A DNA stretch of 64,000 nucleotides from Parus major (taxonomy: Eukaryota; Chordata; Aves; Passeriformes; Paridae): the NCBI RefSeq assembly GCF_001522545.3, contig NC_031782.1, positions 15,579,183 through 15,643,182 of the forward strand. The letters are read 5' to 3'. Numbering within the stretch: position 1 is the first letter of the stretch; each line of letters begins with the position of its first letter. The position numbers were made by a program, and so were the translations under genes. The notes beneath the pieces were generated by a model. It saw nothing but the letters and a program-made list of their open reading frames with translations. It ran no database searches and was not told where the DNA came from. Below are positions 30,847 through 46,286 of this stretch, in pieces.

Positions 30847-33800
30847 ATGTCAGACCACAAGGACCCCAGCGATGGGGATCCAGAACCCCAGCACGGCATT
30901 ACTGTGGTCTTCCTCCTTGTCCTTGTCTTCTTCATCATGGGGCTGGTGGGGTTCCTGATCTGCCACGTCCTGAAGAAGAAGGGTTATCGGTGCCGGACTT
31001 TCCGGGATGAGCTTGACCCAGATGACAAAGAAGGGGTGGAGGAGCTCGAGGATGGTGAGTGCTGGGGCGATGGGGGCTCGGTGGGGGCTCGGCCTTCTGC
31101 CTGGAGCGGACTGGTGCTCCTCATACACCCTTCTGGGATGTGGGGTGGGGCTGGCAGGGTTACCTGTCACGTGTGGCTGGGTTGGGGCGCTGAGAGCAGC
31201 AGGGTGATCCCTGGGGATCGGGAGTGTGAGGGCCAGGATCCCTGTGATCCACGAGCTGCCAACGGCTGCAGGTGACAGGGAGGTGGGAACCAGTGCCTGG
31301 CCCTTCCCAAAGGAGCATTATCACCAAAAGGTAATTCTGATGAACATCCAGGACTTGCTGAATTCCCGGTATCTCAGTCACAATCCCTGTTCCCTCAAGG
31401 AAAACCTCTCCCAGCTGGAGCACAAGCTGTCCCTCTGCCCCTCTGGCATTAGGATGTCTGGCAGGGAGCCAGCTGGTGTTTGCTGTTGGTCATGCCTTCT
31501 TCTAGCCCCTGCTGTCTTCACACAAACCAGAGAAACAGGGGTGTTGCTAGAAGGGGAAGGGACCTGTAGGGAATTTTTTCCATGGCTTCAGGCCACGGCA
31601 AGTCACTCTGGGGTGGTTGGATTGGGAAGTCAGTGCCGCATCGAGCGTGGGTGCCTGGCCCGAGCGAGCTCTGTCATCCGGCGCTTTCCTGAGTGTCTGC
31701 TGAAGTGGGGAACACACGCTCCTCCGGCTGCTTCCCAGGCTGGGAACAGCCACATGGTGCTACAGAACTCCCCCAGCTCCCGTGTGCCATCGGCAGTGCT
31801 GGGGAGGATCAGCACCTCCTGCTGCCGCTGCCTGTGCTCGGGAGGGAAACGCGGCTCCTGCGGCTCAGCCACGGCTGCAGCCAGAGCTTCCAGGATGTCC
31901 ATGGATGTGCTCCTCTGGCTTTAGCATCTTGGCTGTGACATGGAGACACTGTCTGAACCTTCCAGGATGGGCTTTGCCCCCAGCCAGGCCACACCACCCC
32001 CCCACAGCCCGGGGAAACATCTCCGTGGGCTTCCAAGATGAAGGAAGCAGCCCTTGAGCCTTTGAGGCAGCTGCCAGCCAGACCACAGCTCCAACCTGCT
32101 CACAGGAACATGTCACACTGCTGATCCATCCATCCATCCATCCATCCATCCATCCATCCATCCATCCATCCATCCATCCATCCATCCCTCCTGCCTCCAA
32201 CAGTGGCTGGAAGCAGGTTGAGGTGAACATTGTGGATGAATTCCACAGCAGAGCAAGGTTCCTCAGAACAACCTTTTAAGCTTTTAATGGTGCTCAGCTC
32301 TGGGGCTCTCTGTATCATGGTGTGTTCCCCATTTCTGTGTGTAGCAGGTCCCTGTGGGTTTATTTGGGTTTGTTTTCTGTGGGCATGTCCCGTTTACCCT
32401 TGGAACCTCGGGCATGTGCAGCATCCTGCAGCTCCAGGGCTGGACAAGGACCCTCCTCCTTCGACTTTTTGGGACCTGCTTCCTGCTCGTTTCACGGGAT
32501 GCTCCCCTGTTGGGAAGGAGCGACACAACGCCCTCTCCCTGCACACGCAGCTGCTGGCTCAGCGGTTTCTTTTCCAGGAGGAGGGATCTGGTATTCCCCA
32601 GTGGCTTCCCAGTGTGACAGGGGACACGAGGCTTCTCCAACATCTCTGCTGATGCAGCTGCTCCAGGGAAGGGATGAGTGAGCGGAGTCCCCGAATGCCA
32701 GCCCTCAGTGCCACGTTGTCTCTTTGCAGATGAGGACAAGAACGATGACACCGTGGAGAAGATCGTGAGATGCATCATCCAAAATGAAGGTGAGCACTTC
32801 CATGGGCCGGCCCAGAGCTCTGCTGACCACTTTGGCTGACGTATTCCCGTTTTTCCCTCTCTCTTCAGCAAATGTGGAGGCCCTCAAGGAGATGCTGGGG
32901 GAAACTGAAGGGGACGTGCCAGTGCCAGTGCCCAGGTGAGGGAAGCTCACAGCAGCTTCTGGCTGGGAGGGAGGGACAAGCAGCCCCTTTCCAGCTGCTT
33001 CAAAGCATCTTCCCAACGGAGAGTCCTGCTCTCCTGAGGGTTTTGAGGAGTGCTTCACCCTGCTGTCAAGTGGAACAGCTCTTCCTCATTCCTGTCCCCA
33101 GCAGAGGTCCCCCCCCAGAGCTTGCTGCAGTGGGGCTGCACCAGGGCTGGGGTGTCTCCCCGAGGTGACACGACCTGTCATGTCCTTCTGTTGCAGCCTG
33201 TGTCCCCACAGTAGCAGCCAGGATGGGGGCCCACCACATCACCACACGGTACACCTGGGCTCCACGCAGGCCCCCTGCATCCACTGCAGCAGGAGGAAGA
33301 GGCACCCGCTGCAGCGCCAGGGCCGGTCCAAGGAGGGCAAAAGCAGGATGCATCCTGGAGAGACCACCGTCTTCTCAGTGGGCAGGTACCCAAATGAGCT
33401 CTGCCAGACATTTCCCTGCTGGAATGAGCACCGTGAGCTCTCCTCAGTCCTCCTGCTCCTTTCCCACTTGCCCAGAGTTCTGCATTGAGATGCCCCAGCA
33501 GCAGCAGCAGCTCTGCAGCTGGAGCTCCTGAGGACCCAGGTGGTTCCTGCACCTGGAAATGCCTGTGGTACGTGGCAGGCTGTGATGCACTGGTGGCTTC
33601 CCTCCTTCTCCGGGAAGGTGACTCAAGCTGGGTTTTCCTGCTGAGTCAGTGCTGGGCACAGCCCCAGCCCCGTGTCCTTTCGGAGCCCGCTGTCCCAGCC
33701 CGGTGCAGGCAGGGCCCTTGCTGCCCAACTGGGGGCTTCAGGGACCTCGTTAAGGGGGGCAGAGGGGACAGCATGTCCCAGGTGTGAGCCGTCACCTACT

Positions 33801-36800
33801 CAGAGGGAAAGAGTGGCTGTGCTGCTCCAGGTCGCTGCCTCCAGCGATGTCTGTAATTAGATGACACAGCAGCAATGTAAGAACACGGGAGTGTTCCTGA
33901 TACTTCCCACAAATGCTTTCCAGTCCCCACCTGGTTTCACCTCAAGGGACTTCCTGAGCTTCCTGTGGTCTCTGTAGTCACTAACCTGTGGATCAGTCCG
34001 TAGGCTCGCCCAGGCTGCCCCATTCCCCAGCAGAGAGGGTTAGGAAAGTCTTCCTGGGCTTGGCTCCCTCCGGCTGTGGTGACTGGGGCAGGGTGACAAA
34101 GTGACTGCTGGTCCCTGGATGGCCACCGTGGTGAGACACAAAGTTCTGTCATGCTCTAATTGTGCACAAGGTCTTCATTCAGGGCCTGAGCCTTGACCAA
34201 ACTTCAGGTCGTGGTCCAGAGAGTCAGTTCTTTCATGGGAATGCTGAGCCAGAGTGGGCATGGAATTGTGGAATGGTTTGGGTTGGAAAGGACCTCGAAG
34301 TTCATCCCATTCCACCCCTGCCATGGCAGGGACACCTCCCACCATCCCAGGCTGCTCCAAGCCCTGTCCAGCCTGGCCTTGGGCACTGCCAGGGATCCAG
34401 GGGCAGCCCCAGCTGCTCTGGGCACCCTGTGCCAGGGCCTGCCCACCCTGCCAGGGAACAATCCCTGCCCAAGATCCCATCCAGCCCTGCCCTCTGGCAC
34501 TGGGAGCCATTCCCTGTGTCCTATCACATGGATTATTCCACCATCACGGGCAGGACCCTCAGCAGGGAGGTGAGCTGGGGCTTTCTGAGGAGCTGGAGAA
34601 GCAGTGAGACCTTCTGGACCTCTCCAGGCTGAATTGCAGCTCGGATCACGTCTTGTGGACACTGCCAGCTCCTGGCTCCCTCCGTCCCATAGCTGTCCTT
34701 GGAGGTGGTGCCCAGCTCTGCACAGCTCTGTACTCACCGCTAATTCATTCCCTGGCAGGTGCCCAGCTCCCTCCACTCCTCTGTGTCCTTTGTCCGTGCT
34801 CTTCCCAGTCTCTCTCACCTTGGAGTGCTGGACAAGATGGTCTCCTTTCCCAAAGGCACCTTCCCTCAATTCCTGTTCATTTTCTCTTCCACCCTGTTAA
34901 TATCCCACGCCACACCAGCCTTCTCCACAGGGGAAACTGTCCCTGCCTGTGGCAGGGAGTGGGGCTGGATGATGCTTTAGGACCTCCTTCCAACCCAAGC
35001 CATTCCATGAGTCTGTGATCCCTAACTCCTCTCTTCTCCCCACGTGCACTGTTGCATCACCTCTGGTTATGAACCCTCCCTTTGAGGGTGGCAGAGCCAT
35101 TTCTGCAGCTTTTCTCCTGCCCACCCAGGAGCTCTGAGCTCTCACCTGCTCATGGTGGAACCTTGGTGAGCCACTCAGGTACCCCCTGCCACTCCAGGGG
35201 AGGGTGCAAAATGTGCTCTGGCAGATTTTAGCCAAACAACTCCTTCAGCCTTTGATCCCTGTATCCAAACCACTGCCAAACCCCCGTCCCTGCCCTCACT
35301 CAGGGCATGCTCTCATCCAGGTTGTCTCGGAGCATTTCCAGGAGCTGTGATCCATCTTGCTGCTGGGAGGGCAAGGTCTGGATTGAGATTTCCATCTTTC
35401 TGTTTGTTTTGCTCAAAATGAAGGGAAAAATGACTTTGTGGGGCACAGCTTGCGTGGGTGTGAACGAGTCGGAAAGGTTGGAGATCACGGCAAAGAGTGA
35501 TCCAGAGCTGGAGGTACAGGCAAGCTGGGAATCCAGCCATGAGGACAGCATGGAAAAGACTGCTGTGTCCCGCCCTCATTGCAGGTTCCGTGTCACACAC
35601 ATCGGGAAGAGGCCGCCGGTCCAGGAGCAGCAGGACGGCGCGCTGCCCGCCGGCAGCCGGCAGCCGAGCACGGAGGAGCTGGAGCGCAGCAGCGAGAGGC
35701 TGCAGTGGGAACGGGCTCTCAACGGGACTGTCCCCACGGGTGGCCTGCAGAACGGAGCCATCCAGACGGGCACCCAGAGCACGGGCAGAAGCGCGGAGCA
35801 AAGCCTGTCCGCCAGCCCAGCCGTGAACACACCAGCCAGCTCCGGCACCCGTGACAGCCGGCGGGTGGACGTGGGCTCCGGACCGCTGGGCTCTGGCCCG
35901 CTGGGCTCTGGCCCGCTGGGCTCTGGCCCGCTGGAGTCTGGCCCGCTGGAGTCTGGCCCGCTGGAGTCTGGCCCACTGGGGTCCGGCCCACTGGGGTCCG
36001 GCCCGCTGGAGTCTGGCAGAACCGGGTCCAGCCTGGTGGGGCCTGGCACAGCGGGGTCCCTGAAGGATGCTGGCTCTGCTCCCGGGAGCTCGAGCCGGCA
36101 GCGGAGGCTCATGAGCATGCCGGCGCTGGGAGTGTCGAGTCCCAACATCCCAGGAGAGCTGGCAAGGGAAGGAGCCGGCATCTGCCTGGAGGAGATCGGA
36201 CTGGCGTCGGCAGATGAAGTGTCGGATATCCACGGGAGCCTGAGCCTGCAGGAACAGGCCGATGAGTTGGGGAGAGACGACAGCAGCAGGAGACAGTCAG
36301 GAGGGGAGGACGGGAAGCAGCAGGTATGTTCCTCCTCTTCCGTGTGGTCCCCTGGGCTGCATGGGGATTGATTTTTTCCCACCCATTTTCCGATGTCTGA
36401 GGCAGTGGAGTGACTGTGACGGGTCCCACCCTGCTGAAGGAGCACTGGGAGGTGCTGCAGACCTGCTGCTGGTTCCCCTTGGCAAGGGACTCCTTTTCCT
36501 TTGTGCTTGAGCTCTTTGGGGACATCCAGTGGGATTTTGACCTGGGAGAGCTCCAGTGCTGCACGTGGTGTCCCCAGAATCGTGGCCTCAGTGGGGTCCA
36601 GTGTGGCCAGTAAGGAACAGGCAGGGGCAGATTTCTCCAGAAGCCTTTCTTACCTTGGAGGCCAGGAAATGGTGAAGCCAAGTGCTCGTTTCTTGGCTGG
36701 TTTTCCCTGTTCCTGAGGAGCTGTGCTCAGAGAGGAGGAAAGCCCACCCTGCCTGGAGCTCCCAGCACCCTGGTGTACCCCAATATCCCACCCAACCACC

Positions 36801-37837
36801 TTGCTGGAGGGGTTAGAAAGCTCCAGGGGATTTTTTCCCTGGAATTACCTCTGTGCTGTTACCAGTGAGCAAACGAGGCTGGTGTAGTGGTTCAGACAGC
36901 CAGCATTTCACTCACAGCCTCACACACTCATTCATGGCTCTGCAGCCAGAAAAAGGTGATTTTTGTGGAAGGGGGCTGGGAAACACCCCCTGTGTAATGT
37001 CAGCAGCTCCAGGAGCCAGCTTTAACTTGCCTCACAAAACCAGCACCAGGGCACACGTTGGCAAAGCCCTTGGAAGAAAAAGGAAGCCAAATGCCTGGGT
37101 AAAATTCCTGGCACACTTCAAAGCCATGGAGATCCCCTGGGGCTGGTTCTGCAGGAGCTGCACGGGCTGGGCACGGCCCAAGCACATGCCAGCAGCCCTT
37201 GGCAGGGGGTGGGATGGGGCAGGCCTGGGAAGAGCACCTGGCTGGATGCTGGATCAGGACAAAGCAGGATCCCACTGTTGCCCTCTTTGCTTTCTGGTGA
37301 CCAGGCTGGCAGGTTTGAGCTGTTTCATGGAGAAGGGCAGCCCATGGCAGGATAGAAAAAAGGGCTGCAGCCCTTCCCCAGAGACCTGGGGAGGTGGTGA
37401 CAGGTCCCACTGAACCTTGGGTGATCCCTCTGATCCCTGGGCACATGGTGATGTCTGTCCCCTCGGCAGTGCCTGGATGCCACACGTGGTGCTGGTGTGC
37501 TCCAGGACATGGGGTCCCCGGGAGAAGGGTGATGGCACCTCCCTGGGATGTTTGTCACCAAGCCCTGGTGCCACTTGAACCCTCCCCATCCCCTCAGTCA
37601 CAGTCAGAGCCAGCACGAGGGCTGGTGGCTGCTGCTCACCACGTCCTGCAGGTGATGGGGAAGGGCAGAGATGGTGCCTGGGCTGTCACCACTCCTGCAG
37701 ACTCAGTGGGGTTCTGCCCGCTGGCCCTTGGGTCACTGCTGTGGGACCCCTGGGCCAGCACCCTGCTCCCACGGGAGCGCTGACATCCCTCCTCCATCCC
37801 ACAGGAGCCCAGCGCCGAGGAGCAGGACCGTGTGTGA
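30847..37837 (+). CDS. RELL2: RELT-like protein 2, complete, six coding exons
   Basis: Single-pass membrane protein of the RELT family that associates with RELT and is linked to p38 and OSR1 signalling. Coding exons: 30847-31054, 32730-32789, 32869-32935, 33197-33385, 35585-36323, 37805-37837; together 1296 bases, 431 codons plus stop, all GT-AG. Residues about 18-41 form the transmembrane helix, followed by the basic, Cys-containing [12 protein letters not shown]. The conserved [15 protein letters not shown] and FSVGRFRV segments identify the family. RFRV, the OSR1/SPAK docking motif, is at about residues 175-178 and its Arg codon is split by the 2.2-kb intron 4. Human RELL2 is 303 residues; the extra length is in exon 5, which contains a pentapeptide repeat at about residues 271-318. 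A possible further donor, GTGAGT, lies one base after the stop. The gene converges on FCHSD1. Confidence 0.95.
32125..32188 (+). repeat. (ATCC)n microsatellite, about 15 copies
   Basis: Uninterrupted CATC units in RELL2 intron 1. Confidence 0.97.
34265..34535 (-). mobile_element. CR1 LINE 3' fragment in RELL2 intron 4
   Basis: Reverse complement of CR1: GGTTTGGGTTGGAAAGGACC near 34276, then CCCCTGCCATGGCAGGGACA and the GGGCACCCTGTGCCAGGGCC core near 34420. Antisense to RELL2. Confidence 0.92.
34838..35025 (+). mobile_element. Repeat ending in a CR1 3' tail
   Basis: It opens with the 36-mer shared with 27925-27960 and ends with GGATGATGCTTTAGGACCTC, CTTCCAACCC and CATTCCATGAGTCTGTGATC, the CR1 3' terminus. 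Confidence 0.75.
35874..36018 (+). repeat. RELL2: In-frame 15-bp minisatellite inside RELL2 exon 5
   Basis: Nine full copies plus one decayed copy of GGCTCTGGCCCGCTG or a GAGTCTGGCCCGCTG variant. They encode GSGPL or ESGPL repeats. The 15-base period keeps the reading frame. Confidence 0.97.
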
Positions 37838-38720
37838 CGTGAGTGCTTGTCCCCTGCCCTGGGACTATGGCTGGAGGGGGGTGGGAGGGCAGTGTCCCTG
37901 CCCCTGGTGGGTCTCAGCTTGGTGCTGGACATGGAGAGAATGTCTCCATTTCTCCAGGGGGTCGGGAAGTGCCAGCCACAGGCGGTGACTCCGGGAAATC
38001 CCGTTTGCGGGTGGTGGGGAGGTGCTACGGCTGTGGGGACAAGCCCTGTCGTGCCTCTCTCCCCTCAGCTCCTCTCCGCTCCCGGCTGGAGCGTGGACGG
38101 GAGGCGTGCAGCCCCTGGACCCCTCGGGGCTGGGGGCTCTGCCGTGGGGCAGCCGCGGGGCAGCCGGCCCCGGGTGGGCATCTACGCGCTTGGCATGGCC
38201 GGAGCGACGCGCCGGCGTCACCGACAACCGCGCTCGGCGCCAGCCTTCATCCCATTGGCAATAGGTACCCGAGTCCCTCCGCACCCTCCCCGGAGACCCC
38301 CCCCGAGGGACCCTCGGGCCTGGCAGGGGCAGGACAGCACCCCGAGCCCGCTGCCCCCGCCGCCCCCCAGCTCCGGGGGAAGGATCAGAGGGGGCCGCGG
38401 TGAGGGGCAGGGATGGAGGCAGCGGCTTGAGCCCCCCCCGGGGCGGTGGGGAGCACCCACCCAGCCCAGGCACCCGGCACATTGACCACAGAGCACAGCC
38501 CCCCGCCCCCGGGCACGCAGAGCGGGCACAGGCACAAACCCTGCACCGGCAGGTCCCTGGGAGATGCTGGCGGAGAGAGGAGCTTCCAGCCCCATCCCGG
38601 CACAGGAGGGGCCGGAGCCCGGCCCCGGGGGCACGATGGCCCCCGGCCAGGCCAGCGGGCAGCCCCGGGGCCCGCGCCAGCTTCGGTGTGTAACGCCCTG
38701 TACATAGACGAGCTACAACC

Positions 38721-38726
38721 ATTAAA
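38721..38726 (+). terminator. RELL2: RELL2 poly(A) signal (ATTAAA)
   Basis: About 0.9 kb beyond the RELL2 stop. A 3' UTR intron from 37839 to an acceptor near 38068 is possible. Confidence 0.65.
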
Positions 38727-38757
38727 GCTGCTGAACCCCTCACCAGGGCCAGTGAGA

Positions 38758-38763
38758 TTTATT
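38758..38763 (-). terminator. FCHSD1: FCHSD1 poly(A) signal (AATAAA)
   Basis: TTTATT on the plus strand, 360 bases beyond the FCHSD1 stop, facing the RELL2 signal 31 bases away. Confidence 0.8.
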
Positions 38764-39124
38764 GGGAACAGCCCCCCCACGCCCGCTCCTGCCTGTGGGG
38801 AGGTGCTGCGGGGGTCCAGAGATGAGCCCCTCCACCCCCAGGAACCAGGGCTGTGCTGGGAGTGCACGGGGGATGCCAGGCAGGAAGGGCAGAGGCAAGA
38901 GTGGGGTGAGATGGAGCCTGGCTGTGGCACCCCAGAAGAGGGGTTCTGGGTGCTGTACCGGGATGCAGGACCACTCTGCAAGCAGCACTGGGCAGGATGC
39001 AGCCCCTGCAGAGACCAGCTCGGGGCATGGGGCAGCACCAGTCCCCACTGCTGGGACAGCAGCCTGTGGTGGCTTGCTTGGGCAAAGCTTTTTGGGGCTT
39101 GGGGGGCTGGGGGGACCCACAGGG

Positions 39125-44315
<5,191 letters not shown>

Positions 44316-44700
44316 CGCGGCGCTGCCCCGGTGCCGGTGCCGATCCCGATCCCGGTGCAGGTCCCCGATCGCCGCCGCCCCGACCCGCGTGCGCTGAGCC
44401 CGGAACTGCCGGGCCGGCCTCGCCCCGCCCACAGACCACGCCCCCACAGACCACGCCCCCACAGACCACGCCCCCATAGACCACGCCCCCACAAGCCGTG
44501 CCCCCAAAGGCCACGCCCCCAAATAAGCCACGCCTCTAAAGCGAGCCCGCCCCGATTAGGCCACGCCCACCAGCCAACAGACGGACACGCCTCAGACCAC
44601 GCCCCCCACCCGGAGCCCCGCCCATTTCATTGCGCAGCAGGGAAGCCCCGCCCATCGCGCCCAGCGGGGGCTGCAGCGCCGCCTGGTGGTCGGTGCTGCA
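44316..44700 (-). promoter_or_regulatory. FCHSD1: FCHSD1 promoter with array of CCACGCCC boxes
   Basis: Seven exact CCACGCCC words and several near copies lie within about 190 bases at 44418-44610. The first four repeat with a strict 15-base period (GACCACGCCCCCACA). This is KLF/Sp-type sequence in a CpG-rich region directly upstream of the ATG. Function is inferred. Confidence 0.6.
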
Positions 44701-44721
44701 CGTGTGGGCGGGGCGATGGGA

Positions 44722-45065
44722 CAGGGGGACAGGGGACATAGGGACACGGGGACATGTGGATGCAGGGACACGGGGACATAGGGAAACAGGGAAACAGGGA
44801 CACAGGGACATGGGGACATGGAGACACAGGGACATGGGGACACGGGGACACGGGGACACAGGGACACAGGGACACAGGGACATGGGGACATGGGGACATG
44901 GGGACATGGGGACATGGGGACACGGGGACATGGGGACATGGGGACACAGGGACATGGGGACACGGGGACATGTGGACACAGGGACACAGGGACACAGGGA
45001 CACAGGGACACAGGGACGTGTGGACTCAAGGAAACAGGAGAACAGGGACATACATGAGTAAGACG
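44722..45065 (+). repeat. GGGACA-based minisatellite
   Basis: A run of GGGACACA and GGGACATG octamers (GGGACACGGGGACATGGGGA), G-rich on the plus strand. Open in several frames but not coding. Confidence 0.95.
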
Positions 45066-46286
45066 AGGACACAGGGATATGAGAGATGGGGATGTGGGGG
45101 CACAGGATCACAGGGACATGGGGTGATAGGGAGCACTGTCCTTGGGCAGGGAGACATGGGGAGTGCTGGGGCTCACAGCACTGGGATCACTGAGAACTGA
45201 GTTCTCCTGCATGAGGACGCACAGGGCACTGGTCCCAGGATGTGGTGACACATGGGGTGTTGGGGCACTGGTCCTGGGATGCAGGGATGTGTGGGACAAT
45301 GAGGGGACAGTCCCCAGCACAGGGACGTGTGGGGTCCCACATCACATGGAGGACACAGAGCCCCTGGCTTGCCACATGGACATGGGCACAGAGCTGAGCA
45401 GAGGCATTCAGTGGGGGCCACCTGGAATCATGAGGGACCCCCAAGCAGTCCCTGTCCCTCTGTCCCCCTGTCCCTCTGTCCCCCTCCCAGTCCTCTCCCA
45501 TTCCCTTCATCTCTCACTTTCTGTCCAGGTTTTTCTCTGTGGTTCCTGCACAGCTTATGGCTCTCCCCACAGTCCCATTCATTCCCCTCTTTCTCTTCCC
45601 ATGGCATTTCTGGGGTTGCCTGCACATGTCCTGGTCCCCCCAGCACGAGCCCAGCACGAGGCTGGGCTGGGGATGTGTCACTGGCTCTGTTATTCCCCTT
45701 CTTAGCCAGGAAAATAGACCGGAGGTCACTCAGCCACCCACTTGGTGACAAGAAGGGAACAATGCAGGGAGGCCCCATCTACACCAAGCTCTGACACCAG
45801 CTTGTCAGCCTGACCCAGTGGTGGCACCTGGGCATGTCTGGTCCTGGCAGGGCTGGGCAGGATGCTCAGTGCCCTGGAGTGCTGCAGTGGGGCAGGGCCA
45901 CATGTCACCAGGCTGGGCACCGGCTGCCACCCTCCTGTCCCACACATGGGGCACAAACAGCTCCATCTTCCCGCTGTGGTTCTCCTGTCTGCCCCCAGTT
46001 GCCTCTTGCCCACTTCCTCCTTCTCAGGGTTGTGTGATGGCAGCTGGAAATCTCTCCCCCCTCGATGGCTGGATCCCCTGGATGCTGGTGGCGGTGGTGA
46101 CAGCTGGCAGTCACCTCATACTTCAGTCTGGCCGCGCACCCGCAGGGCTGTGGGCACGACGTGGCGTGACGTGGTGGAGCCAAAGGGAGGGCGTCAGCAG
46201 GGAAAGGGACTGGTGGCAGTCCTGCTGTGTCACCAGCCCCGTGCCATTTGTGCTGGCCCGGCTGGCTCAGTGGCTGCTCCACAGAG
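45066..46286. other. No gene seen upstream of the receptor gene
   Basis: Intergenic. It would hold the receptor promoter and any leader exon; no TATA box or clear exon was identified. Confidence 0.4.

Noticed and set aside
29764..30938. Long minus-strand open frames of 324 and 369 codons
   Set aside because: They lie in the RELL2 CpG-rich region, where low stop-codon density makes long frames expected; the predicted proteins are Pro/Arg/Ala-rich and match nothing I recognise.
35313..36445. Antisense open frames opposite RELL2 exon 5
   Set aside because: They are shadows of the 15-bp coding repeat, which is open in all frames.
44536..45200. Repetitive open frames such as [10 protein letters not shown] proteins on the plus strand
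   Set aside because: They are translations of the GGGACA octamer array.
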